A stretch of DNA of 64,000 nucleotides from Streptomyces sp. WM6378. Lineage in GTDB: Bacteria; Actinomycetota; Actinomycetes; Streptomycetales; Streptomycetaceae. The stretch spans positions 4,959 to 68,958 of the forward strand of contig NZ_LGDD01000297.1 in NCBI RefSeq assembly GCF_001279695.1, read 5' to 3'. The position numbers and the translations under genes are program-made. Under the pieces are notes generated by a model. The model searched no databases. It had not been told where the DNA came from and worked only from the letters and a program-made list of their open reading frames with translations. Position 1 is the first letter of the stretch. Each line of letters opens with the position of its first letter. This document shows positions 17,335 through 25,100 of this stretch, piece after piece.

Positions 17335-18045
17335 GTGAGCCGGATCTCGGTCCGGGGATTCGCGGTGGCGTCTGCCACTGCGGTCACCACCGTTGGCGCC
17401 GTGGTCGGCGTCGCCGCGGCGGGCCCCGCTGCCACTTCGAACGACAACTTCGAGGCCGCCGCGGCCGATGGCACGCTCCTCGCGGACATACCCGCCGGCC
17501 AGCAGGCCCAGGTGCAGACCGCATCCCTGACGCAACAGGCGGACGCCCAGTCGGCGCAGGCCAGTGCCTCGGCGAAGAAGTCCGCCGAAGAGGCGGCGCG
17601 CCTGCGAGCCGCCCAGGACGCCAAGGCCAAGAAGAGCGCCGCCGACAAAACCAAGGCAGACAAGGACAAGGCAGACAAGGACGCCAAGGCCCGCGATCTG
17701 GAGACCCAGACCGCCAGCCGCTCGGCGAGCCGGAGCACCTTCCAGGTCCAGAGCTCGTACTCGATCTCCGACGTGCAGGCGATCGCACGTCAGATCATCC
17801 CCGCCGACCAGTTCCAGTGCTTCAGCAACATCGTGAACAACGAGTCGAGCTGGAACTACCAGGCCACCAACGGCACTGCCTACGGACTCGTCCAAGCGCT
17901 GCCCGGCTCCAAGATGAGCTCCGTGGGCTCGGATTGGCAGACCAACCCGGCCACCCAGATCAAGTGGGGCCTGAACTACATGAACGAGCGGTACGGCAGC
18001 CCCTGCGGCGCCTGGTCGTTCTGGCAGAGCCACGACTCGTACTAG
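17335..18045 (+). CDS. Secreted lytic transglycosylase (SLT-like), coiled-coil linker
   Basis: The 236-residue product has a signal peptide (ISVRGFAVASATAVTTVGAV..., cleaved about residue 35). A ~100-residue Ala/Lys/Asp-rich coiled-coil follows (repeats of KADKDKADKDAKA), then a C-terminal lysozyme-like domain of ~85 residues. The catalytic Glu is in FSNIVNNESSWNY, with the supporting NGTAYGLVQALPGSKM and WGLNYMNERYGSPCGAW. Such enzymes cleave the glycan strands of peptidoglycan outside the cell and act in growth or spore germination. GTG 17335 is preceded by GGAAGGA. A strong terminator follows. Confidence 0.88.
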   Translation: MSRISVRGFAVASATAVTTVGAVVGVAAAGPAATSNDNFEAAAADGTLLADIPAGQQAQVQTASLTQQADAQSAQASASAKKSAEEAARLRAAQDAKAKKSAADKTKADKDKADKDAKARDLETQTASRSASRSTFQVQSSYSISDVQAIARQIIPADQFQCFSNIVNNESSWNYQATNGTAYGLVQALPGSKMSSVGSDWQTNPATQIKWGLNYMNERYGSPCGAWSFWQSHDSY

Positions 18046-18110
18046 GCCGATGGCCGACGGCCGATGATCACCGGTACGAGCTAGGTGCGGATCCCGCCCC
18101 CGCTGCTCAA

Positions 18111-18149
18111 CGAAGAGGCCCGGATCCTCGGTGGATCCGGGCCTCTTCG
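18111..18149. terminator. Strong bidirectional hairpin terminator
   Basis: A perfect 17-bp inverted repeat (arms 18111-18127 and 18133-18149, from CGAAGAGGCCCGGATCC) closes a 5-nt loop, TCGGT. It stands 66 bp after the transglycosylase stop and 29 bp past the end of the convergent SGNH gene. It is the strongest terminator in the window. Confidence 0.85.
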
Positions 18150-18177
18150 ACGTTCGCTCAATCGCCCGTTGCCGGGC

Positions 18178-19116
18178 TCAGCGGCTGAGGGCGTCGAGAT
18201 GCCGAGACAGCACCTGATGTCCTTCGGGGGTGGGGTGCAGGCCGTCCACGAGCAGTTCGGTATTGCCGTGCAGGGGCTCCCACATGTCGAGGTGGTCGAC
18301 GTGGTTCTGAGCACACCAAGTCCGTATGGACTCGCGCAGGGCCTGCGCTCGGGCCTCGGTGAACCGCAGGCCCTCGTAGTCATGGGTACGCGTCTCGTCG
18401 ACCCACGTCGGTCCCATGACAACGAGGCGTGCGTTGTGGCTCTGGGCCGTGCCGGCCAGTGAAGCGAGGCTGTCCGCGATGAGCGCAAGGCCATCGGGGC
18501 GGGCCTGTGACGGGTCGAGCGACAGGGCGCTGTCATTGATGCCGGCGGCGACGAGGATGGTGTCGGGTCGGCGAGCGGCAAGGAGCGCGGGCGTCTGCTC
18601 GCATACGTCGATCAGGGTGCTGCCGGGGATGGCCAGGTTGAAGACCCGGTGTTCGGCCTCGTTTTCGGCGATGTGGGTGGCCGCGAGGCGGGCGGCCCAG
18701 CCACCCTGTGGGTCGCAGCGTCCGTAGGCGATGCTGTCGCCCACGATGACGACGCGCGCTGCCGGGCGGAGCGGATTCGCGTCCAGGTACGCCCAGGCGC
18801 TCTCCCCAGAGGAAAGCAGCACTCGTCTGCGGACGTAGTCGTCCACCTCGTAGGCATCGGCGGCGGCGAGGTCTCGCTCAGTGAGGTGCAGGACGGCGCC
18901 CTCGACCGTGGCTCCGAGCTTTCGCTCCAGGGTCAGGTGTACGTCGATGCCGCTGGTGGCGATCACTGACGGGTCGGTGATCGGCAGGGGCCTGGTCGTG
19001 TGGCCGGCCAGCGATGCCGCGGAGCTGGGCACGGGTTGGCCGAAGAGAGCGGTCTGGACCCGCTCGTCCAACAGCGTGCCGAAGGAAAACAGGGTGTGGG
19101 GGCGGAACTCGGTCAC
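18178..19116 (-). CDS. Gamma-glutamylcyclotransferase-like / SGNH hydrolase fusion
   Basis: Two domains in 312 residues. Residues 1-115 resemble the AIG2/GGCT-like fold: LFSFGTLLDERVQTALFG (the YGTL-type loop, with Phe for Tyr), GAVLHLTERDLAAADAYE with the catalytic-Glu position, and DDYVRRRV. Residues 120-312 are an SGNH esterase with all blocks: IVGDSIAYG (Ser), the block II Gly in IPGST, GIND (Asn) and DGLHPTPEGH (Asp and His). The link AWAYLDANPL is short. One half may process gamma-glutamyl-amine or similar adducts and the other deacylate. GTG 19116 is used; the RBS is modest. I know of no characterised protein with this order. Confidence 0.8.
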   Translation of the reverse strand: MTEFRPHTLFSFGTLLDERVQTALFGQPVPSSAASLAGHTTRPLPITDPSVIATSGIDVHLTLERKLGATVEGAVLHLTERDLAAADAYEVDDYVRRRVLLSSGESAWAYLDANPLRPAARVVIVGDSIAYGRCDPQGGWAARLAATHIAENEAEHRVFNLAIPGSTLIDVCEQTPALLAARRPDTILVAAGINDSALSLDPSQARPDGLALIADSLASLAGTAQSHNARLVVMGPTWVDETRTHDYEGLRFTEARAQALRESIRTWCAQNHVDHLDMWEPLHGNTELLVDGLHPTPEGHQVLSRHLDALSR

Positions 19117-19215
19117 CGTGAAGCCGTGGCCCTTCTTCTGGAATGATCAGTTCAGCCTACCGGCCGAACCACAGGGGAAGGCGAGCTGAGCTGGCACAAC
19201 GCACGACTTGAGCGG

Positions 19216-19584
19216 GTGCATCGGCCTTTGATCGGTTCGGCTCACTCCTGCTCCGGTGTCCTGTCGGGCCTGCTCTGGCGTCCCGTCGGGCTGGAGCGCA
19301 CGCTATGCGTTGAGGGAACGGCCGCGCTCTGCCTGCGCGCCGAGGGCCGCTCCTGGCGCCTGTGGCTCTCCGCGGACGGCGCACGAACCGCCCGGCTCCC
19401 GGAACCCGGCACCGCTGCCGATGACGATGACGATGACGACCCGAACGCAGCCGACGCCTCCGCCCGGGGCACGGCCGACGAGCTGGTCCTGGCCATGTAC
19501 GGCCGCATACCGGTGGACTCCGTGAAACTCGACGGCGATCGACGCCTCTTCGACCTCCTCGTGGCCTGGGACCCGGAGGACTAG
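19216..19584 (+). pseudogene. C-terminal fragment of a maleylpyruvate-isomerase-like mycothiol-dependent enzyme
   Basis: The 122-residue frame matches only the C-terminal domain of MDMPI-fold proteins: TAALCLRAEGRSWRLWLS, then RGTADELVLAMYGRIPVDSVKLDGD, the conserved AxELxLxxxGRxP...GD helix. The N-terminal DinB/MDMPI catalytic domain of ~150 residues is absent from the frames upstream, where the SGNH gene's promoter lies. An Asp-rich insert (seven Asp in a row) breaks the domain. The GTG at 19216 is nominal. I regard it as a 5'-deleted relic that may still be translated. Confidence 0.55.
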
Positions 19585-19867
19585 CACCTGACGGTGCGTC
19601 ATGCCGTGCGCCCGCCACACCTCCTGCCGACGGACAGCCACCCCGTGGTGGCCCGGGGTCACTGCTCCCGGCCTCCGACCAAGTCCCGCCGGACGCCTCC
19701 GGCCGACCCGAGCTCGCGAAGGGAGCGGCTGTGTATCCGGCGGTCGGGCGGTCGCCGTGCTCGATGCGGCAGGCGCCAACCACCCCAGCGACTGCGGCAC
19801 CTCAGCAACTGCCCGACTTCCGGGGGTGTTTGGCGCTGTCGATGCTGGAGCCAGCAACGCTCAGGCC

Positions 19868-20104
19868 TCAGGTGCCTACGGTGTCCAGCACGGAGTCGTC
19901 CAAGGTGCGCGCCCCCGGCAGCCGGTGCCGGGCGGCGATCACGGCGGCGTCGATGTCCCGCGTCCCCGTCGACACGCACAGGGTGTACGCCACGTCGTCC
20001 AGGCGCCGCCGAGTCGACTCGCTTCCCCCACACGCCTCCAGGGCGCGGAGCGCGGTGTATTCGTCGAGGAGTTCGCGGAGCACTGCGGGGTGGGCCATCA
20101 GCAT
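19868..20104 (-). CDS. DUF5133 family small protein
   Basis: A 78-residue protein of the streptomycete DUF5133 family: it opens MLMAHPAVLRELLDEYTAL and has RRLDDVAYTLCVSTGTRD followed by AARHRLPGAR, the conserved core. The function is unknown. These proteins are usually encoded near regulators, often with ANTAR or LuxR genes, and a LuxR fossil lies 0.7 kb away. The ATG at 20104 has GGAGG 10 nt upstream. The ~280 bp between 19585 and 19867 contain nothing that I can assign. Confidence 0.82.
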   Translation of the reverse strand: MLMAHPAVLRELLDEYTALRALEACGGSESTRRRLDDVAYTLCVSTGTRDIDAAVIAARHRLPGARTLDDSVLDTVGT

Positions 20105-20364
20105 GGGCGGGAAACCTCCGGTTGGCGCGGTCTGGACCCCTCTCGGATGCCCCCGCTTCCCGGTCCTACACCCCCCACCCGTACCGGGCGGGGGCGGGCT
20201 GCGGGGTGATGGCGGAGTGCGTGCGGCTCCACAGGTCGGCGAGCGCGCGCACATTGGCAGCGCAGCGCCCAGCGGTCGACGGGCTTGATCAGGAACCCGG
20301 CGGCGCCCGGTTCTTGCAGGCGGGGACGAGGGCGCCGATCTCGTCGGGTACGGCGCGGAGGGCC

Positions 20365-20787
20365 TCAGAAGCGCCGGGCCGACTCCTGTGCGTGGGCCAT
20401 GCGCCGCAGGCTCAGCAGCATCGGTCCGTACAGCACCGTAAGCGCGACGGCCACCTCGATCTGGCCGGTCGGGGTCGGCTGCTCCTCGACCATGTCCAGG
20501 TCTGTGATGGCCAGTTGCGCTGCGAGTCGCCCGTACGGGAGCAGTTGCTCGGTGCCGCGGGGGTAGCCGAGCCGGACGAGGGCGCCGACCGAGTCGATGA
20601 ACCGCCGGTGGGCGCGGTTGTGCGGGTCCAGGCCGGGGCCGCAGGACCAGCCCAGCCGTTCCAGCAGGGCCTCCACCGAGCGGCGGGCGGTGAGGGCATC
20701 CTGGGTCGATGGGGGACGGCCGGTCAGGGCGATCTCGCGGGAGAGCGGTGCCGCGCCGAGGTCGGCTGCCAGTTCGGCGGCAGCCAT
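20365..20787 (-). CDS. Hypothetical helical protein
   Basis: A 140-residue, mainly alpha-helical frame with no family that I can name. It contains SVEALLERLGWSCGPGLDPHNRAHRRF, two helices around LGYPRGTEQLLPYGRLAAQLA and a hydrophobic C-terminal helix (VAVALTVLYGPMLLSLRRM). The ATG at 20787 has GGAGG five nt upstream and regular GC3, so I think it is real. Its first codons overlap a plus-strand LuxR remnant, meaning that one reading has invaded the other. It ends 260 bp upstream of the DUF5133 gene on the same strand and may be cotranscribed. Confidence 0.55.
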   Translation of the reverse strand: MAAAELAADLGAAPLSREIALTGRPPSTQDALTARRSVEALLERLGWSCGPGLDPHNRAHRRFIDSVGALVRLGYPRGTEQLLPYGRLAAQLAITDLDMVEEQPTPTGQIEVAVALTVLYGPMLLSLRRMAHAQESARRF

Positions 20788-20790
20788 CTC

Positions 20791-20925
20791 AGCCTCCACA
20801 TCTCCCCCAGCACGGCGGGCGTCCACGTCTCCCACATCCTGGCCAAACCCGGCGCCGCCAGCCGCACCCAGGCGGCGGCGACCGCCCACCGGCAGTGGGC
20901 GGGACATGGCACCGCCTGGCGATGA
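20791..20925 (+). pseudogene. LuxR-type helix-turn-helix C-terminal relic
   Basis: The last 44 codons before the TGA at 20923 read LHISPSTAGVHVSHILAKPGAASRTQAAATAHR, the recognition helix and final helix of a LuxR/FixJ DNA-binding domain (family pattern: SxxTVxxHxxxIxxKLGxxxRxxAA). The Leu of KLG is Pro here, which would break the helix. Sequence upstream in this frame is not protein-like, and no sensor or ATPase domain is found. It is the tail of a lost regulator, now lying between the hypothetical gene and the imine-reductase-like gene. Confidence 0.6.
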
Positions 20926-20932
20926 CCCTTCG

Positions 20933-21841
20933 TCAGCGCGGTGCTCGGATGCTGTCGATGATGCGGGTCCAATTGTCACTGCCGTGGCCCTCGTTGATCG
21001 CATGCCGATAGTGGGCCTGCACGGCCAGCGGGAGGGCGAGGTCGAGGCCGAGCGACCTGCTGGTGTCGACGATGTGGTCGGACGTCGCGCCCATCATGGT
21101 GACCGTGCTGAGGTCGCCGGGATGCTCGCCGGCGTCAAGCGCGGCGCCGGGGTTCTTTTCGCCGGCCCGCAGGATGTCACCGATCGCGTCGGCGGAGGAG
21201 AGCAACTCCGGCAACGCTTCCGCGGCCTTCATCCCCGCGGTGCCCAGCATCGCGGTGGCGTGCATCAGCGCGGACAAGGTGGTGAGGAACACCGCGAGTT
21301 GGGCTTGGTACATCATCTGGGCCAGGCCCGGGTCCTCCCCCAGGTACTTCGGCGTTCCGAGCAGCGCCAACGTCGCCAAGTGCTTCTCCATGCCTTCACC
21401 GCGGCCGCTGTAGTACACATGGGCCGCCTCCGTACCGACCATCGGCGCCGGGACCATGACACCGCCGGTGAGGAAAGCGGCATCGTGGGCCGCTGCCCAG
21501 GTGGCCGCTTCACGTGAGCGGTCGGGAGTGTCAGAGCTCAGGTTGACCAGTGTCCGACCGGCGAGCGACGCGGTGGCACCGTCGAGGATGTCGTACATCG
21601 CCTGGTAGTCGGTAAGACTGAGGATCACGAGGTCACTCGTTTCGACCGCCTCGCCGGGCGTCGCCGCGAGCGTTGCTCCGTCGGTCACGAGACCGTCAGC
21701 CCTGCTGGCAGTGCGGTTCCAGACGGTGACCGGGTGGCCGGCGGTGAGGAGGGTGCGTGTCATCGCCTGGCCCATCGGGCCGAGCCCGATCACGGTGACA
21801 GCGCTGTTCTTCCTGGTGGTTCGGTTCTGTTGTTCGTTCAC
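20933..21841 (-). CDS. NADP-dependent reductase, imine-reductase/6-phosphogluconate-dehydrogenase-like
   Basis: A 302-residue beta-hydroxyacid-dehydrogenase-fold protein. The Rossmann motif VTVIGLGPMGQAM (G-x-G-x-x-G) is followed by VWNRTASRAD, whose Asn-Arg-Thr supports NADP preference. The C-terminal helical domain starts near residue 170 (GLAQMMYQAQLAVFLTTLSALMHATAML) and lacks the catalytic Lys of hydroxyisobutyrate dehydrogenases, as in imine reductases. The GTG at 21841 begins the basic tail MNEQQNRTTRKN. It is divergent from an HxlR regulator with a palindrome between them, so it is probably controlled by it. The substrate may be a cyclic imine. Confidence 0.85.
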   Translation of the reverse strand: MNEQQNRTTRKNSAVTVIGLGPMGQAMTRTLLTAGHPVTVWNRTASRADGLVTDGATLAATPGEAVETSDLVILSLTDYQAMYDILDGATASLAGRTLVNLSSDTPDRSREAATWAAAHDAAFLTGGVMVPAPMVGTEAAHVYYSGRGEGMEKHLATLALLGTPKYLGEDPGLAQMMYQAQLAVFLTTLSALMHATAMLGTAGMKAAEALPELLSSADAIGDILRAGEKNPGAALDAGEHPGDLSTVTMMGATSDHIVDTSRSLGLDLALPLAVQAHYRHAINEGHGSDNWTRIIDSIRAPR

Positions 21842-21874
21842 CCCTCCATGATCAGAGAGCGCCGCTAGTCTCGG

Positions 21875-21901
21875 AAGTACCCACTAATTTCTGCGGTACT
21901 T
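21875..21901. promoter_or_regulatory. Palindromic operator between imine-reductase-like and hxlR genes
   Basis: AAGTACC-N13-GGTACTT is a perfect 7-bp inverted repeat centred in the 83-bp divergent intergenic space. HxlR/YodB-type regulators bind sites of the TACT...AGTA style, which these arms resemble. It probably controls both genes. Confidence 0.6.
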
Positions 21902-21924
21902 ACCTTTTCGTAAGGGGACTTGTG

Positions 21925-22287
21925 ATGGCCAAGGCGCCGAGACGCGGGCCTTACATCTGCGGCATCGACGCCGCGCTCGACGTGGTGAGCGGCAAGTGGA
22001 AGGGGCTGATCCTCTGGGAACTCCATGCCCATGGCGTACGCCGCTTCGCCGAGCTCCGTCGCGGTATGCCCGGGGTGAGCGAGAAGATGCTGACGCAGCA
22101 CCTGCGTGAGATGGAGGAGGACGGTCTCGTTCACCGGAAGGTGTATGCCGAGGTGCCGCCGCGGGTGGAGTACTCCCTGACCGAGCACGGGGACACGCTC
22201 AACCAAGCGCTCGGCCCGCTCGGCGTCTGGGGAGTTGAGCGGATCCGTCGCGAAGACTCCGATGCGGTCGAGCCCTCACACGACTGA
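21925..22287 (+). CDS. HxlR family transcriptional regulator
   Basis: A 120-residue single-domain winged helix. Family markers are present: ICGIDAALDVVSGKWKGLILWEL (about 12-34; the Cys at 13 is the usual redox- or aldehyde-sensing position), FAELRRGMPGVSEKMLTQHLREME (recognition helix) and VHRKVYAEVPPRVEYSLTEHG (wing). HxlR proteins sense electrophiles or aldehydes and control nearby detoxifying reductases. The ATG at 21925 is preferred over the GTG one codon before it, given AAGGGG upstream. It is divergent from the reductase gene at 20933-21841. Confidence 0.92.
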   Translation: MAKAPRRGPYICGIDAALDVVSGKWKGLILWELHAHGVRRFAELRRGMPGVSEKMLTQHLREMEEDGLVHRKVYAEVPPRVEYSLTEHGDTLNQALGPLGVWGVERIRREDSDAVEPSHD

Positions 22288-22441
22288 GCGGCTCCGGGCC
22301 ACCAACTCTGCGCGGGTGCTCCCTTCCTGAGGGCTGTTTCCGCCGAGGCTACCCAAGGCCCGGCGACCAGTACGGGCCCGCCGGTGACGCATGCCTCCAT
22401 CGCGAGCCGCCACGACCCGCTTCCCATCGCCGATCAATGCG

Positions 22442-22482
22442 CACTCCTCAACACGGCTGACAGCACGCCTTGTTGAGGAGTG
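22442..22482. terminator. 12-bp inverted repeat downstream of hxlR
   Basis: CACTCCTCAACA and TGTTGAGGAGTG are perfect arms around a 17-nt loop, 155 bp after the HxlR stop and 236 bp before the protease start. It could terminate hxlR or be an operator or leader hairpin for the protease. Apart from this repeat the 430-bp gap 22288-22717 shows no gene. Confidence 0.45.
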
Positions 22483-22717
22483 GGGCGCACATGCCGACGC
22501 GCCGGGGCAGCCACGATCCCCCCCGGATAGGGAAACCCCTCACACTCACCGCACTGCCTGGCCGCCACCACCCCCGTTGCGGACACTCGTGCGTCGGCGC
22601 GGCTCCCGCCACGAGCGGCGTCGTCAGCACACCCGCACCCGTCCGCCGCCTCCCCAACAGCCTTCCCCACCAGCGGCGGACGCCTCCGTGTCCGTAGCGA
22701 AAGGAACCCCCACCCCC

Positions 22718-24883
22718 ATGGAGATACGAAGAGCCGCGAGGCTCTTGACAGCCGCGCTCGCCTGCGTGTCCGCGTCCGCCATCGCCCTGCCCGTCGCCAC
22801 GGCGGCGCCGACGCCGCACCCCGTACCGGCCGGCCCCGGCGCCTTCGCCGCGGCGCCCTACACGGCCGATCCGGCACCAGCCGTACGCAGCCGCGTCGTG
22901 GACGCCGCGCAGAAGGCGCTGGCGGCTCACGCGGGTGCCGCGCACAAGGCCGACGGCGACGCCTTCTCGGTCCGGAACCTGGTGGTCGACCGGGACGGCT
23001 CCGCCTCCGTCCGCTTCGACCGCACGTACAAGGGCCTTCCCGCCTACGGCGGCGACGTCATCGTGCACCTGAAGAAGGACGGTACGTACCAGTCCCTCGC
23101 CACCGGTTCGGGGACCTCCGGGGCGGTCTCCACCGAGCCCCGACTGGCCGCCTCCAGCGCCGCGAAGGTGTCGACGGCCGCGTTCAAGGGTCACGTCGAC
23201 TCGGTCTCCGCCTCACACCTCGCGGTGCAGCTGGAGGGCGCCGACGCGACACTGGTCTGGGAGACCGTCGTCAGCGGCACCCGCCTCGACCAGACACCCA
23301 GCCGCCTGCACGTTCTGGTGGACGCCCGTACCGGCAAGGTCGTACGGACCAATGACGAGGTGAGCACGTTCGCGGCCGAGGGGGCCGCGCACGCCACCGC
23401 CTCGAAGGTCGGTGCGGCGGCGCGGGCCGCCGCACCGACGGTCGCCGGGACGGGCCAGTCGATCTACAGCGGCAGGGTCTCCCTGGACGTCACCCAGTCC
23501 GGCAGCGGCTACTCAATGACGGACCCGTCGCACGGCAACGGCTACACGACCAATCTCAACCACGCCACCAGTGGCACGGGTTCGGTCTTCACCAGCTCCA
23601 GCGGGACCTTCGGCAACGGCTCGACCAGCGACCCGGCGTCCGCCGGGGCCGACGCGCACTACGGCGCGGCGGAGACGTTCGACTACTACAAGAACGTCCA
23701 GGGCCGCAACGGCATCTTCGGCGACGGCCGGGGCGTACCGTCGCGGACGCACTACGGCAACGCGTACGTGAACGCCTTCTGGGACGGCACTCAGATGACA
23801 TACGGCGACGGCCAGTCCAACGCGCGCCCGCTGGTCGAACTCGACGTCGCGGGGCACGAGATGAGCCACGGCGTCAGCGGCGCACTCACCGGCTGGGACG
23901 AGACCGGTGAGACCGGCGGCATGAACGAGGGCACCAGCGACATCTTCGGCACGATGGTCGAGTTCTACGCCAACAACCCGGTCGACACACCCGACTACAC
24001 CATGGGTGAACTCATCAACATCAACGGCGACGGCAAGCCGCTGCGCTACATGTACAACCCCTCCCTCGACGGCTCGTCGCCCAACTGCTGGAACAGCGGC
24101 AACGGCAGCCTCGACCCGCACTATTCGATGGGCCCGCTGAACCACTGGTTCTTCCTCGCGGCCGTCGGCAGCGGCGACCACGGCTACGGCAACAGCCCGA
24201 CCTGCAACAACTCCACGGTCACCGGACTCGGCAACGACAAGGCCGCCAAGATCTGGTACAAGGCGCTCGCCTCGTACGCCAACAGCAGCGAGGACTACCA
24301 CCAGGCGCGCATCGACTCGCTGAAGGCCGCCGCCGACCTCTACGGCACGCACTGCACCGAGTACAACACCATCGACGCGGCCTGGGCAGCGGTCAGCGTC
24401 ACCGGCGCCGACCCCGTACCCGGCAGCTGCAACAGCCAGCCGGGCTCGCCCTCGGTGACCAACCCGGGCAACCAGAACGGCGTCGTCGGCACCGCCGTGT
24501 CCCTGCAGATCCAGGCGAGCGACCCCGGCGGCAAGACGCTCAACTACAGCGCGACCGGGCTGCCCGCGGGCCTTTCGGTCAACTCCTCCACCGGTCTCAT
24601 CTCCGGCACTCCGACAACCGCGGGCACCGCGTCCGTCACCGTCACGGCGAAGAACACCGACAACGCCACCGGCACGGCCTCCTTCACCTGGACCATCACC
24701 GGCGGCGGCAACCCGCCGGGAGGCTGCGGCAACCTCCCGGCCTGGAGCTCGACCGCCAGCTACGTGCCGGGCGACCAGGTCTCGTACAACGGCCACAAGT
24801 GGTCCTCGCAGTGGTACTCGACCGGAGCCGAGCCCGGAGCACCCGGCTCCTGGGCCGTCTGGAAGGACGCGGGCGCCTGCTGA
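22718..24883 (+). CDS. Secreted M4 (thermolysin-type) metalloprotease with Ig-like and CBM5/12 domains
   Basis: A 721-residue secreted zinc protease. In order: signal peptide (1-32); FTP/PepSY propeptide (about 55-210, including KGLPAYGGDVIVHL); M4 catalytic domain (about 240-570) with zinc ligands His380 and His384 in GHEMSH and Glu404 in GGMNEGTSD; an Ig-like putative-binding domain (about 575-665, LPAGLSVNSSTGLISGTP); and a C-terminal carbohydrate-binding module of the chitinase type (674-721, WSSTASYVPGDQVSYNGHKW). It probably digests proteins while held on chitin or other polysaccharide. The ATG at 22718 follows GAAAGGA at a long spacing. Confidence 0.93.
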   Translation: MEIRRAARLLTAALACVSASAIALPVATAAPTPHPVPAGPGAFAAAPYTADPAPAVRSRVVDAAQKALAAHAGAAHKADGDAFSVRNLVVDRDGSASVRFDRTYKGLPAYGGDVIVHLKKDGTYQSLATGSGTSGAVSTEPRLAASSAAKVSTAAFKGHVDSVSASHLAVQLEGADATLVWETVVSGTRLDQTPSRLHVLVDARTGKVVRTNDEVSTFAAEGAAHATASKVGAAARAAAPTVAGTGQSIYSGRVSLDVTQSGSGYSMTDPSHGNGYTTNLNHATSGTGSVFTSSSGTFGNGSTSDPASAGADAHYGAAETFDYYKNVQGRNGIFGDGRGVPSRTHYGNAYVNAFWDGTQMTYGDGQSNARPLVELDVAGHEMSHGVSGALTGWDETGETGGMNEGTSDIFGTMVEFYANNPVDTPDYTMGELININGDGKPLRYMYNPSLDGSSPNCWNSGNGSLDPHYSMGPLNHWFFLAAVGSGDHGYGNSPTCNNSTVTGLGNDKAAKIWYKALASYANSSEDYHQARIDSLKAAADLYGTHCTEYNTIDAAWAAVSVTGADPVPGSCNSQPGSPSVTNPGNQNGVVGTAVSLQIQASDPGGKTLNYSATGLPAGLSVNSSTGLISGTPTTAGTASVTVTAKNTDNATGTASFTWTITGGGNPPGGCGNLPAWSSTASYVPGDQVSYNGHKWSSQWYSTGAEPGAPGSWAVWKDAGAC

Positions 24884-25100
24884 GTCCCGCCTACTGAGTC
24901 ACGTCAACTCCCGTACTGTGCCGGGCCGTTGGTCTTCCGACCGGCGGCCCGGTCCGCACGTCGACGGCCTGCCCGTCCAGATCTTCAATTGGTCTTGACC
25001 TTTCACCGAGGGCAGTCCTACATTCGGCGCGGCACGATGAAGGACAGGTTCATGATCGATGACTGAGGCATGAACGAAGCGGTGTCCGGGAGGGCTTGCG

